Shown: positions 16,334 to 25,166 of the stretch, piece after piece
How positions within the stretch are numbered: the first letter of the stretch is position 1
How the letters are laid out: every line of letters begins with the position of its first letter
Source of the DNA: Clostridiales bacterium
Lineage (GTDB): Bacteria > Bacillota > Clostridia > Oscillospirales > Oscillospiraceae
Assembly: GCA_022787565.1 (NCBI GenBank)
Contig: JALFVN010000009.1
Coordinates: 1 to 44,092 of the forward strand
DNA: 44,092 nucleotides
Direction: 5' to 3'
Made by a program: the position numbers and the translations under genes
Notes under the pieces: model-generated
Database searches by the model: none
What the model was told of the DNA's origin: nothing
The model's input: the letters and a program-made list of their open reading frames with translations, nothing else

Positions 16334-16346
16334 CTTGCAAATCTCT

Positions 16347-17651
16347 TCAATCTTCGTTATACAGCTCTCTGGAGGTATTCTCCAGCAGATCGTTTTTCAA
16401 AACATCCTCGCCTATGGTACTCCGGTACAGGCCGAACACATGGCTGTCCTGGGTGCCGCCCTGCCTTACATAGCTGTAATTAACCTGTGTAACATGATAC
16501 TTCAGAGCCTGCACCGCTACCTCCATAGCGGTCTTGCCGTCAAAGGCATCCAGCGGTTTATCAAAATCCTCAATATAGATCTGATTCTCTCCATACAGAT
16601 GGATATACATTTTCTGGGTATCCCAGGCTCCGTAGGTCTCCGCGCTCTCCGGGAATTCACCGGCGTCAGCCGCCAGCCCCACAGCTTCCTTGAGACAGCG
16701 GCCGTTCAGTTTGTGTGTATTGTGGCCGTATTCTCCGTTAAGATCGTGCCCCACGACCACAAGGGGTTGATACTTGCGGATCATCTCCACCTGGAATCCG
16801 ATGAAGTTCTCCTCGCCGTAAAAGTTCTGGGTCTCATAATAAGAGTCGAACATCCGGTCCACCGCGTCGTAATTGATTTCGGGATAATAGCGCTCACCGG
16901 CGTACCAGAGGCCGTTTAACAGTTCATGGACCCTGTATACCCCGTCCCCGAACACATGGTTTGTCATGTAGACCACCTGGACCTTATAGCCCAGTTCGCC
17001 TGCATAGAGGGGAATGATACCGGCAAAAAAGCACCACTCGTCATCGGCATGGGTGGGGAACATCAGAATGTCCGCCTCGCCCTCCATCAGGGACCACTGC
17101 TGTACCCAGTCGGGATAATAGCCTTCGGTAAAGGCGTACAGCTCGCAGATGGCGGAATCCTCGGGCACCTTCAGATAGATCCTGTCCGTGGGCTCTTCCA
17201 GATCATAGCACTGGTGCAGAAACACCTGGTTTTCCACCGTCCGGTAGTTTTCGCCGTCGGTGCTCAGATACCACTCATCGGGCATGTTGTGCCACAGGAT
17301 ATACAGGCGGCTGAAGGGGGTCTCTGCGCTGATCTCCACAGGGGTATCCGCCATGATCGTCTGCACATAATACTGTGACCCGTCCAGCAGACCGCCGTTA
17401 CCCGGGGCTTGGAGACTGACTTCCTCCGCCTCAAATTCATATTCCGGTTCCGGCTCCGGCGTGACTTCCGGCGTTTCCTCCGGCAAAGGCTCCGGCAAAG
17501 GCTCCGGCGTCTCTTCGGGCAAAGGCGCTTCAGACCCTGCAGGGGCCGTCTCCGCCGGCAGCGGGGCCGGTTCCTCCCTGGTTTTACCGCAGCCGGCCAG
17601 CACAAGTAACAGCAAAAGCCCCGCGATCAGGATAACAAATTTTTTCTTCAT
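16347..17651 (-). CDS. PIG-L family deacetylase lipoprotein
   Basis: A 434-residue lipoprotein: lipobox LVLAGC with Cys21, then a Pro/Glu-rich spacer (about 25-75) that includes a tandem LPEPLPEE-type repeat. A beta-rich region (80-180) precedes the LmbE/PIG-L domain (about 192-420). Its metal motif is THADDE (His201, Asp203, Asp204; Ala replaces the usual Pro) with GHDLNGEYGHNTH (His302, His310, His313). Family members remove N-acetyl from GlcNAc-linked substrates with Zn. An exported, spacer-mounted version suggests action on an envelope glycan. ATG 17651 has GAGG upstream and is followed by a standard lipoprotein signal; longer readings have neither. Confidence 0.85.
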   Translation of the reverse strand: MKKKFVILIAGLLLLLVLAGCGKTREEPAPLPAETAPAGSEAPLPEETPEPLPEPLPEETPEVTPEPEPEYEFEAEEVSLQAPGNGGLLDGSQYYVQTIMADTPVEISAETPFSRLYILWHNMPDEWYLSTDGENYRTVENQVFLHQCYDLEEPTDRIYLKVPEDSAICELYAFTEGYYPDWVQQWSLMEGEADILMFPTHADDEWCFFAGIIPLYAGELGYKVQVVYMTNHVFGDGVYRVHELLNGLWYAGERYYPEINYDAVDRMFDSYYETQNFYGEENFIGFQVEMIRKYQPLVVVGHDLNGEYGHNTHKLNGRCLKEAVGLAADAGEFPESAETYGAWDTQKMYIHLYGENQIYIEDFDKPLDAFDGKTAMEVAVQALKYHVTQVNYSYVRQGGTQDSHVFGLYRSTIGEDVLKNDLLENTSRELYNED

Positions 17652-17673
17652 GATTATTCCTCTACTCCCTCGC

Positions 17674-19170
17674 TCAATACCAGGCCCAGCCGAAAAGCAC
17701 ATAATAGACAATATACTGCCAGGCAGAAAAATCAACCGTGATATCGCAGGACGAAGAGGCAAAGCCGTCCTCAGACGCGCAGATGATCTCAGCGCTCCCC
17801 CTGCCAACGGCGGTTACGGCGCCGTTTTCATCCACAACAGCCACATTCTCGTCGGTGGAATGCCACTGCACGGCCTTGTTTGCCGCGTTTTCCGGCAGTA
17901 ACAGCGCGCTCAGCTCCGTTTTCTGCTTATAATGCAGCGCAAGGCTGCTTTCCGAAAGCCGTATCTCTTCCGCTGCCACCAGCTTGTCCAGGATCACGCT
18001 CTCCAGCTGCTCGCCGCAGCGGGTGCAGTACAGCGCCCCCTCGCCCTGGCTGTCGTAGCTTGGCGGCGTGAGGACCGTCAGCTCCTCCGACGGCACATGG
18101 TACGGCAGAACATAGCTGTCTCTCCAGCGGTATCCGCAGGTGGTACACCTGTGCTCCGTGTAGCCGCAGTGATGGCAGTCCGCCTCAACCACAGTGTCCT
18201 CATATACCGGGGACGCGCATTTTTCCGGGGACAGCTCCGTGTCGTAGACAAATACTTCGTCTCTGACGAAACCGGACTCGTCGTTTTCCACACGGGGCGC
18301 CCAGTGGAACAGATCCTCACCCACCAGGGCCTCGCAATAGGCCCGGCGGTCGTAGTTCTTCTCGAAGAAATGGATGGCCCCGGCCACACGGTTGTGGTCT
18401 ATGGTCTTTTCCACATATTCAAACTGCATCCGGAAGCTCATGCCCACAAGACCGCCGCTGTGCACATAACCGTGGGTGGAAATATAGCCGTCGATCTCCA
18501 CGTCGTTATAGGACATGTTGCAAAGGCCGTTGGATTCCAGGCCGCCCAGATACATCTCGCACTTGGCGTTATCCGGATTTCTGTCGTAAAACAGCAGCTC
18601 GGCCTTCACACCGCAGTTTCGGATGGTGGTGTCGCCGAAGCCCACAACGCCGCCGACGCCCACGTTGGTTCCGCCGGCGTAGAGGCGTACTCTGCCTTCC
18701 AGCGTACAGTTTTCAATGACGGTATTGATGCCGTAACCCACAAGCATGGCGCAGAAGCAGTCCTCATCGCTGGTGATATCCACATCCACCCCCAGCAGGC
18801 TGAGATCTTTGATCACCGCGTCATTGGCCACGGAAAACAACGCGGCAAAGCGTGTTTCGTTGTACCGCTTCATGTTTCCGTCAAAGGTCAGCATGGTCTC
18901 TTCGGAAAGGCAGTCAATGCTCAGGTTGACGATGGTATGACCCGCACCGTCAAAGCTGCCGAAAAACGCCAGGGGCTGCCAGTCTACACCGGCCATGTCG
19001 ATGTCGCTGCAAAGAATATAAGTCCCGTAAGGGTCATCCCGGATCTGCAGAAGATCCTGGGCAGTATAGACATAATGGGTCTCCGTGCCCTCTGCCAAAG
19101 CCGTGGCGCCGGGCAGCAGAGTCAGGAATAACAGGGTTGTGATCAGAAGGAAAATGCTTTTTCGTTTCAT
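17674..19170 (-). CDS. exported beta-helix/Ig-like surface protein
   Basis: A 498-residue protein with a signal peptide (1-26, ending ALA). Residues about 35-320 form parallel-beta-helix/GLUG-like repeats (SDIDMAG, FGSFDGAGHTIVNLS, GGLVGMSF). A Cys-rich patch follows (about 335-390: CHHCGYTEHRCTTCG, CTRCG). A BIG2-type Ig domain covers about 405-485 (VAVVDENGAVTAVGRGSAEI). The C-terminus ends in a short aromatic hydrophobic stretch (WQYIVYYVLFGWAWY) that may embed in the membrane. It probably binds a surface polymer rather than cleaving it. Start and upstream stop overlap as TAATG, so it is coupled to the LRR lipoprotein. Confidence 0.78.
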   Translation of the reverse strand: MKRKSIFLLITTLLFLTLLPGATALAEGTETHYVYTAQDLLQIRDDPYGTYILCSDIDMAGVDWQPLAFFGSFDGAGHTIVNLSIDCLSEETMLTFDGNMKRYNETRFAALFSVANDAVIKDLSLLGVDVDITSDEDCFCAMLVGYGINTVIENCTLEGRVRLYAGGTNVGVGGVVGFGDTTIRNCGVKAELLFYDRNPDNAKCEMYLGGLESNGLCNMSYNDVEIDGYISTHGYVHSGGLVGMSFRMQFEYVEKTIDHNRVAGAIHFFEKNYDRRAYCEALVGEDLFHWAPRVENDESGFVRDEVFVYDTELSPEKCASPVYEDTVVEADCHHCGYTEHRCTTCGYRWRDSYVLPYHVPSEELTVLTPPSYDSQGEGALYCTRCGEQLESVILDKLVAAEEIRLSESSLALHYKQKTELSALLLPENAANKAVQWHSTDENVAVVDENGAVTAVGRGSAEIICASEDGFASSSCDITVDFSAWQYIVYYVLFGWAWY

Positions 19171-20657
19171 TATGCATAGCCTCTTTGCCATGACTTGTCA
19201 AAATCCAGTTTGTCCAGCGGGGAGTTATAGTTCCCATAGCCGATCTGCTCTCTCAGCAGAGCATAGCGTTCCGCATAGCTGCCGTCGGACAGCGTACGCC
19301 AGCCGAAAGCGGTCAGATCGTCGCCCTCTCTGAAGACGATCTCGCAGTCCGGGAGGCGCTGGACGATCTCCTCCTTCTGCGCGTAAGGGATGTAATAATC
19401 GTTGATGCCCCACAGGCGCTTCAACTCCGTCAGTCCGTACAGCGGGGAGATATCCTTTGCCGGAATAAGGCTGATGTTCAGATGCTCCAGCTTGGTACAG
19501 GACGCCAGCGGGGACAGATCCTTTACCTCGGTTCCGAATATCTCCAGATACTCAAGCTCCGGGCAGTTTGCCAGAGAAGAAATATCCTTAACGGCTGTAA
19601 GGCCGACAATGAGCACTTTGAGCTTGGGCATATTGGCGGTAAAGCTGATGTCCGTCAGCCACTCGTCATGCCCCAGGTCGATATATTCCAGATCCCGGCA
19701 ATAGTCCAGCACATGGCAGTTTTCATCCCGGACATACACAGACCAGAGAACCGTTGCATCCGTAAGAAGGCTGTCTGAGTAGAAGTGAACCCGCCAGGCG
19801 ATCCCCTTGTCCGGAAACTCGTCCCGCAGTTTACTAAGCTCCTCATAGGAGGGGCCGCAGTTATCCAGTACAAAGCGTTTGCACCCGGCAAGCAGCGGGA
19901 GAGCCATCCTGACCGTGTCCAGATCATCGTTGCCGAGACCTGCCTTTTCGTAAATGATCTCTTCCCTGTCCCAGCTCAGCTCCTGGCCAAAAAGGGTAAA
20001 GGCGCACTTGAGCTGAATGTTCTCCGGCAGCGCATCTCTCAGTGCCGCCAGTTCCTCCAGCGACCAGCCGCAGGAGCCGTCCTCCCGCAGCAGATTGACC
20101 GCAGACGCCTTGGGAAACAGTTCAGCGATGGTTTCCGCGCTGCGCAGGACATCTTCACTGAAGGGCGTGCCGCTCAGATCTATTTCAGACGCGTCGCTCC
20201 TGACCTTTTCGCCGGCAAAATCGGCATAATAGGAAAAATCCACCGCAGGACAGGCGTCTCTGACAGCCCTGATCTGTTCCGGGCCCAGAAGATCGTCAAC
20301 GGAGACCGATTTCAGGTTTTTGAAATACCGGCTGTAATGGCAAAAAGCCTCCACCATGTTCTGATCCATGGTCTCAAACAGAAGCTCCTCGTCTGTATTC
20401 CACGCAGTCACATCCCCTATGGCGATCTCATAGCGCACAGAGACCTGGGGATGGGCGGATATGTATTCCTCAATGGCGTCATAGCAGTCGCTGTTGACGA
20501 TCTGAAGTTCCTTCAGGCTTTTATATGCTTTCAGGTCAGAGATGGTCTCTGCCGTGACTTCGGTTTCAAGGCTCTCCAGCTTTGCTTTCCCGCCGCAGCC
20601 GGAAAGCATGAGCACAAGCAGCAGGGCGAATACGATTTTCCAGGTAATTTTTTTCAT
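19170..20657 (-). CDS. leucine-rich repeat lipoprotein
   Basis: A 495-residue lipoprotein with lipobox LMLSGC (Cys21). The C-terminal part (about 320-430) carries leucine-rich repeats of the bacterial type: LEYIDLGHDEWLTDIS, LKVLIVGLTAVKDISSL, LEYLEIFGTEVKDLSPL, LEHLNISLIPAKDISPL. The middle region (about 30-310) shows weaker repeats such as LKELQIVNS. LRR lipoproteins usually bind protein or glycan partners at the cell surface. It is the first gene of the six-gene minus-strand operon, divergent from the CotH lipoprotein gene across a 98-base gap. No convincing minus-strand promoter was found in that gap. Confidence 0.82.
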   Translation of the reverse strand: MKKITWKIVFALLLVLMLSGCGGKAKLESLETEVTAETISDLKAYKSLKELQIVNSDCYDAIEEYISAHPQVSVRYEIAIGDVTAWNTDEELLFETMDQNMVEAFCHYSRYFKNLKSVSVDDLLGPEQIRAVRDACPAVDFSYYADFAGEKVRSDASEIDLSGTPFSEDVLRSAETIAELFPKASAVNLLREDGSCGWSLEELAALRDALPENIQLKCAFTLFGQELSWDREEIIYEKAGLGNDDLDTVRMALPLLAGCKRFVLDNCGPSYEELSKLRDEFPDKGIAWRVHFYSDSLLTDATVLWSVYVRDENCHVLDYCRDLEYIDLGHDEWLTDISFTANMPKLKVLIVGLTAVKDISSLANCPELEYLEIFGTEVKDLSPLASCTKLEHLNISLIPAKDISPLYGLTELKRLWGINDYYIPYAQKEEIVQRLPDCEIVFREGDDLTAFGWRTLSDGSYAERYALLREQIGYGNYNSPLDKLDFDKSWQRGYA

Positions 20658-20694
20658 TTTGACTCCACTTCTGTTTTCGCTGCATGGTCCGTAA

Positions 20695-20723
20695 TTGACA
20701 TTTTTGCTCCTGAATGATATTTT
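20695..20723 (+). promoter_or_regulatory. sigma-A promoter of the CotH lipoprotein gene
   Basis: TTGACA, a 17-base spacer and TATTTT, with the ATG 33 bases beyond the -10. Confidence 0.65.
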
Positions 20724-20755
20724 CTATATGCATTCGACCCGAACCGGAGGAACAC

Positions 20756-23092
20756 ATGAACCATTTTTTACATAATAAAAGGGGAATAAGTCTCTTTGCG
20801 GCAGCGCTGTTCCTGCTTCTCACCGCCTGCGCAGCCCGGGATGCCCAGATGGCTGAGCCGGCCTTACCTGAGGAAACGGAAGCCGCCGGCGAGCTTATTT
20901 TCTATAATAAATCTCTCGAGATCAGCGAGGTCATGCTGCATAACAAGGCCACGCTCATGGACGGGGATGGCCATTTTCACCCCTGGATAGAGCTGCACAA
21001 TATGTCCGACGCCGATGCGGAGCTGAGCGGCTGGTCTCTCTCCGCCGGGGGAGACTCCTGCACGCTTCCCGATGTGGCCCTGGCCCCCGGAGAATACACG
21101 GTTCTCTTTCTGACCGGCTCCTCTCCCTGTGAAGGAACGGATGCCGCCGCTCTTACTCTGAAAGCTGAAAATACGCTTACGCTGACTGCGCCGGATGGAG
21201 AAGATGTCTTCTCCCTGGTCTGCACGGATACGTCCCCGGATATGTCCCTGGCAATGGATGAGGACGCCTCCTTCGGCTGCTCCGTCTACCCCACGCCGGG
21301 CTATCCGAACACCGACAGCGGATACTGCGCCTGGCAAAGCGGAAAAGCTGTGCCCGTTCCCGTTGCCATCAACGAAGTTTCTCCCGCCTCCGCCCTCTGC
21401 GAGGACTATGTGGAAATAAAAAACACGTCCGATTCCGACGTGAACCTGTCAGATTACTGTCTCTCCGACAGCTTCGGCAAGCTCTACCGATCTCCGCTGC
21501 CGGATATGCTGCTCTCCCCGGGAGAAATTGCGGTTTTTTATTGTGATGACGTCCTTGACTTCTCCCTTGACCCGGATGAGGAGGCCGTCTATCTTTCCAA
21601 CGGCTCCGGCTGTGTCGATTATCTTCCGCTGGCAAGCATCCCCGCCGGAGGAAGTGCAGGCCGGATCGACGGGGAGCCGGGCGTTTTTCTCTTCTCTTCG
21701 CCCAGTCCTGGGGAGGAAAATCCCGATGGCGCAAGACAGGTCTCCGCGCCGCCCGAGGTCAGCGTTCAGCCGGGAATATATGAAAAAATACAGGAACTGA
21801 CGGTAGAAATTCTCAGCCCATCAGTGGTTTATTATACAACCGATTATTCTTCTCTGTCAACCGACTGTTCGGTTTATTCCCAGGCCCTGACCCTTACGGA
21901 GACCACGGTGATCCGCGCCTTTGCCCGGGAAGAGGGCAAGCTTCCCAGCCCCACCGTCACCTTCAGCTATATCATCAACGAAGGGCTTTCCCTGCCGGTC
22001 ATCAGTCTTGTCACCGACTCCGGCGCCTTCCGCGATTTGAGCAAGACCGAGGAAATCTCCGGCAATCTCTCCTTTTTTGAAGAATCAGGGTCCTTTTCCG
22101 CCAACTGCGGCATCACGCTCAGCGGCAACAAGAGCCTGAACTACCCCAAGAAGAGCCTGAACATCAAATTCCGCAGCTGCTATGGTCCCTCCACCGTAAG
22201 TTATGACCTGTTCGGCGCGGAGGTAAAGGAATTCAGTTCTCTGAATATCCGGGCCGGGCAGGATTATGTGTACAGCTTTATCAAAAACGAGCTGTGGCAG
22301 GACCTGTGCCTGGAAGCGACGGACAATGTCCTCTCCCAGCACAGCCGCTACTGTGCCATGTTCTTCAACGGCGAATTTTATGGCATTTACGCCCTGAAGG
22401 AAAACATGTCCGCTTCCCTTTACGCCTCGGTCAAGGGCGTTGACAAGGACGACGTGGAGGTGGTGAAGCTGCCCGCCCAGCGGGGGAGCAGCTTTTATGA
22501 GGAGGTTGAACTGTACTGCCAGCAAAACGATCTCAGCGACGAGGAATGTTACGCCCATCTTGCTGCGCTGATCGACATGGACAGCTTCGTTGATTACTAT
22601 GTTGTCATGGGCTTTACCGGCAATAACGACCTTTACAGCAATGTTCGCCTGTACCGGTCGGAGAAAAACGGGTTGAAGTGGTCTCTGGCCTTTTATGATC
22701 TGGACCTGGCCTCCAGGGATCCGGCCCATGCCTACACAAACCTCACTTCCCACTATGATTTTGACGGCAGCCCGACCCTGGAGCTGATGTACAGAAAGCT
22801 GCTTCAAAACAGCGATTTCCGCCAGCTTGTGATCGAGCGCTTCTCCGCTCTTTACGGCAATGTGCTCTCCAACGAGAATCTTGTCAACAAAATTGAAGCG
22901 TACAGAGCGATCCTTACGCCGGATATGCAGCGGGATCACGACCGGTGGTATCTGGAAACCGCCGTTTGGGAACGCTGTCTGAACAATCTGGCCGGGCTCT
23001 TCACCAAAGAGGATTGGCAGGGCCGTGCTTTGGATAACTTCTGCCGGATCCTGAACATCAGCGCGGAAGAAAGAGCGCTTTACTTCCCCTGA
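20756..23092 (+). CDS. CotH-kinase-domain lipoprotein with lamin-tail domains
   Basis: A 778-residue lipoprotein, lipobox LLTAC with Cys25. Domains in order: lamin-tail-like (about 53-160, ISEVMLHN...HPWIELHN), a second lamin-tail-like (about 202-318, INEVSPAS...YVEIKNTS), a chitobiase/hexosaminidase C-terminal-type Ig domain (about 332-405, VVYYTTDYS...VIRAFA), and CotH (about 412-770, ITLSGNKSLNYPKKSLNIKF, NGEFYGIYALKE, FYDLDLAS). CotH of Bacillus is a secreted protein kinase acting on spore coat; most CotH proteins in anaerobes are uncharacterised. GGAGG 5 bases before ATG 20756 sets the start. It is divergent from the LRR lipoprotein and probably part of the same surface system. Confidence 0.85.
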   Translation: MNHFLHNKRGISLFAAALFLLLTACAARDAQMAEPALPEETEAAGELIFYNKSLEISEVMLHNKATLMDGDGHFHPWIELHNMSDADAELSGWSLSAGGDSCTLPDVALAPGEYTVLFLTGSSPCEGTDAAALTLKAENTLTLTAPDGEDVFSLVCTDTSPDMSLAMDEDASFGCSVYPTPGYPNTDSGYCAWQSGKAVPVPVAINEVSPASALCEDYVEIKNTSDSDVNLSDYCLSDSFGKLYRSPLPDMLLSPGEIAVFYCDDVLDFSLDPDEEAVYLSNGSGCVDYLPLASIPAGGSAGRIDGEPGVFLFSSPSPGEENPDGARQVSAPPEVSVQPGIYEKIQELTVEILSPSVVYYTTDYSSLSTDCSVYSQALTLTETTVIRAFAREEGKLPSPTVTFSYIINEGLSLPVISLVTDSGAFRDLSKTEEISGNLSFFEESGSFSANCGITLSGNKSLNYPKKSLNIKFRSCYGPSTVSYDLFGAEVKEFSSLNIRAGQDYVYSFIKNELWQDLCLEATDNVLSQHSRYCAMFFNGEFYGIYALKENMSASLYASVKGVDKDDVEVVKLPAQRGSSFYEEVELYCQQNDLSDEECYAHLAALIDMDSFVDYYVVMGFTGNNDLYSNVRLYRSEKNGLKWSLAFYDLDLASRDPAHAYTNLTSHYDFDGSPTLELMYRKLLQNSDFRQLVIERFSALYGNVLSNENLVNKIEAYRAILTPDMQRDHDRWYLETAVWERCLNNLAGLFTKEDWQGRALDNFCRILNISAEERALYFP

Positions 23093-23151
23093 GCCTCATC
23101 CGCAGGTACAGGGAAATCCGCAGAGAATACACCGGGCAGCATGAAAAACAA

Positions 23152-23212
23152 AAAAAGACAAAGGATCCCGTATTCAGAAGAGAAACCTTCTGTTTACGGG
23201 ATCCTTTGCTGC
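23152..23212. terminator. bidirectional terminator, right edge of surface locus
   Basis: A stem of about 22 bp with two mismatches (23159-23180 with 23187-23208), with an A-run to its left, between convergent genes. Its left arm GATCCCGTATTCAGAAG is identical to that of the terminator at 13291-13334. Confidence 0.8.
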
Positions 23213-23224
23213 GTTCAGGATAAC
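23203..23224. repeat. half copy of the CTGTCATTCTGAG repeat
   Basis: CCTTTGCTGCGTTCAGGATAACAG resembles the right end of the units at 42298-42492 (CCTTCGCTGCGCTCAGGATGACAG) and overlaps the terminator arm. It is degenerate and lacks the left half. Confidence 0.5.
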
Positions 23225-23246
23225 AGCAAAAAATTTTGTTTATCGC

Positions 23247-25046
23247 TTATACCAGCTTTTCCATTTCGTCCACCAGCTCGCCGAAGAGCTGGAGAGCGGA
23301 ATTCACCGGGTCGGGACTGCTCATGTCCACACCGGCGATCTTCAGCAGGGAGATGGGATCACTGCTGCCGCCGCTGGAGAGGAAGCGCTTGTAATCCTTA
23401 ACAGCACTCTCGCCCTCGCTGAGGATGCGGTTGGCGATGGCCACAGCGGCGGAGAAGCCGGTGGCATACTGGAACACATAATAATTATAGAAGAAGTGGG
23501 GAATGCGTGCCCATTCCAGAGCGATCCCGTCGTCAGACACCATGTCCGGGCCGAAGTACAGCTTGTTCAGCTCGTGGTACCTGGCGGAGAGGGCGTCGGC
23601 AGTCAGGGCTTCGCCCCGCTCGGCCATGCGGCCGATCTCCAGTTCAAACTCGGCAAACATGGTCTGGCGGTAAACGGTACCTTTGAAGGAGTCCAGGAAA
23701 TGGTTGATAAGATATGCCCGCTGCTTTTTGTCCGTGGTCTTTGAAAGCAGATGGCGCATGAGCAGAACCTCGTTGCAGGTGGAGGCCACCTCGGCCACGA
23801 AGATGACGTACTCGCTGGTGCTGACCGGCTGGTACTTGCAGCTGTGATAGCTGTGCAGAGCGTGGCCCATCTCATGCGCCAGGGTGAACATGCTGTCCAG
23901 GGTGTCCTTATGGTTCAGCAGCACATAGGGGTGGGGACGGGAGTTGCCGGAGGAATAGGCGCCGCCCCGCTTGCCCTCATTTTCATACACGTCGATCCAG
24001 CGGTTATTGAAGCCTTCCTTCAGCAGAGCCACATAGTCGTCGCCCAGAACCTGCAGAGCTTCCAGCACCGTCTCCCTGGCCTGATCATAGCTGATCTTCT
24101 CGGCGGCGTCGGCCACGATGGGAGTGTACACATCGTACATATGCAGCTCGTCCACGCCCAGCATTTTCTTGCGCAGTGCCACATAGCGGTACATCTTGTC
24201 CAGATTGGCGTGGACTGCCTCGATCAGGTTCAGATAGACCTCCTGGGGCACCTCGGTCTCATCCAGGGCGGCGGCCAGGGTGTTGGGATATTTCCGCGCA
24301 GAGGCAAAGAAGCGGCGCTGCTTGAACTCTGCGTCCAGCGTGGCGGCAATGGTGTTCCTGTATTCAGCCATGCGGGCATAATAGGTCTCGAAGGTGTTTT
24401 TGCGCAGCACCCGGTCGCTGCTCTCCAGCAGGGGAACAAAAGAGCCGCCGGTAAGCTGGTGCTTCACGCCATCTTTGTCCTCCACCTCCGGGAATTTCAA
24501 ATCCGCGTTGCGGAACACGCTGCCGATGTCATCCGGACTATGGGCCATCTCCCCCGCTGCAGCCAGAAGGGTCTCCTCCGGCGGGGTGAGAATATGCTCC
24601 GCTCTGCGCCGGATACGGTACAGGCTGCGGCGATAGGTCTCCAGCTCCGGCTGGGCCACGAAGAAAAGGTTCAGGGTATCCTGGGGGATGGCCATGATCT
24701 CCGGCGTGGAGAAGGCCGCTGCGCTGGAAATAGCCACAAAGGTGCTCATAGCCTTGCCGCGCATATCCTGATATACACTGTTTCCCTGATCCTGGTCGTT
24801 TTTGCAGCTGGCATAGCCATACAGGGGAGACAGGCGCAGTTCCACTTCATCCTCCAGACGGAAGAAGGAAAGCAGCGTCTCCGCGCTCTCGCCCAGCTTG
24901 CCCTGGAAGGCCGCGATCCGTCCGGGCATTTCCTTGAGGGCCTCGTTTTCTTTATACCATGCCTCGTCGCTTTCAAACATGTCCTGCAGGTTCCAGGTAT
25001 ACTTCTCGGGAACCTCACTTCTTTTGGGAATTGTATTTTCTGCCAT
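23247..25046 (-). CDS. pepF: oligoendopeptidase F (M3B metallopeptidase)
   Basis: A 599-residue cytoplasmic zinc peptidase, normal length. The zinc motif is HEMGH (391-395, His391, Glu392, His395) in a LAHEMGHALHSYHS context, with the third ligand Glu419 in FVAEVAST. The C-terminal FYNYYVFQYATGFSAA block is typical of PepF. It degrades short peptides (about 7-17 residues) for amino-acid supply or peptide turnover. GGAGG 7 bases before ATG 25046 sets the start. The gene is monocistronic, with a good promoter and a bidirectional terminator. Confidence 0.95.
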   Translation of the reverse strand: MAENTIPKRSEVPEKYTWNLQDMFESDEAWYKENEALKEMPGRIAAFQGKLGESAETLLSFFRLEDEVELRLSPLYGYASCKNDQDQGNSVYQDMRGKAMSTFVAISSAAAFSTPEIMAIPQDTLNLFFVAQPELETYRRSLYRIRRRAEHILTPPEETLLAAAGEMAHSPDDIGSVFRNADLKFPEVEDKDGVKHQLTGGSFVPLLESSDRVLRKNTFETYYARMAEYRNTIAATLDAEFKQRRFFASARKYPNTLAAALDETEVPQEVYLNLIEAVHANLDKMYRYVALRKKMLGVDELHMYDVYTPIVADAAEKISYDQARETVLEALQVLGDDYVALLKEGFNNRWIDVYENEGKRGGAYSSGNSRPHPYVLLNHKDTLDSMFTLAHEMGHALHSYHSCKYQPVSTSEYVIFVAEVASTCNEVLLMRHLLSKTTDKKQRAYLINHFLDSFKGTVYRQTMFAEFELEIGRMAERGEALTADALSARYHELNKLYFGPDMVSDDGIALEWARIPHFFYNYYVFQYATGFSAAVAIANRILSEGESAVKDYKRFLSSGGSSDPISLLKIAGVDMSSPDPVNSALQLFGELVDEMEKLV

Positions 25047-25084
25047 TGAATAACCTCCGTTGAACATTCTGTAATAATGGTTTT

Positions 25085-25113
25085 ATTATACCACAGTATT
25101 TCGTTTCTTGCAA
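25085..25113 (-). promoter_or_regulatory. promoter of pepF
   Basis: Minus strand TTGCAA, a 17-base spacer and TATAAT with TG one base upstream (extended -10). Confidence 0.65.
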
Positions 25114-25166
25114 TTGCCGCCTTTCCTTCGAATATACTGGTATCAAAAAAGCGAAAGGATGATCCC

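Noticed and set aside
23751-25049. A plus-strand frame of about 432 codons opposite pepF
   Set aside because: Antisense shadow of pepF with no start site or recognisable domain.
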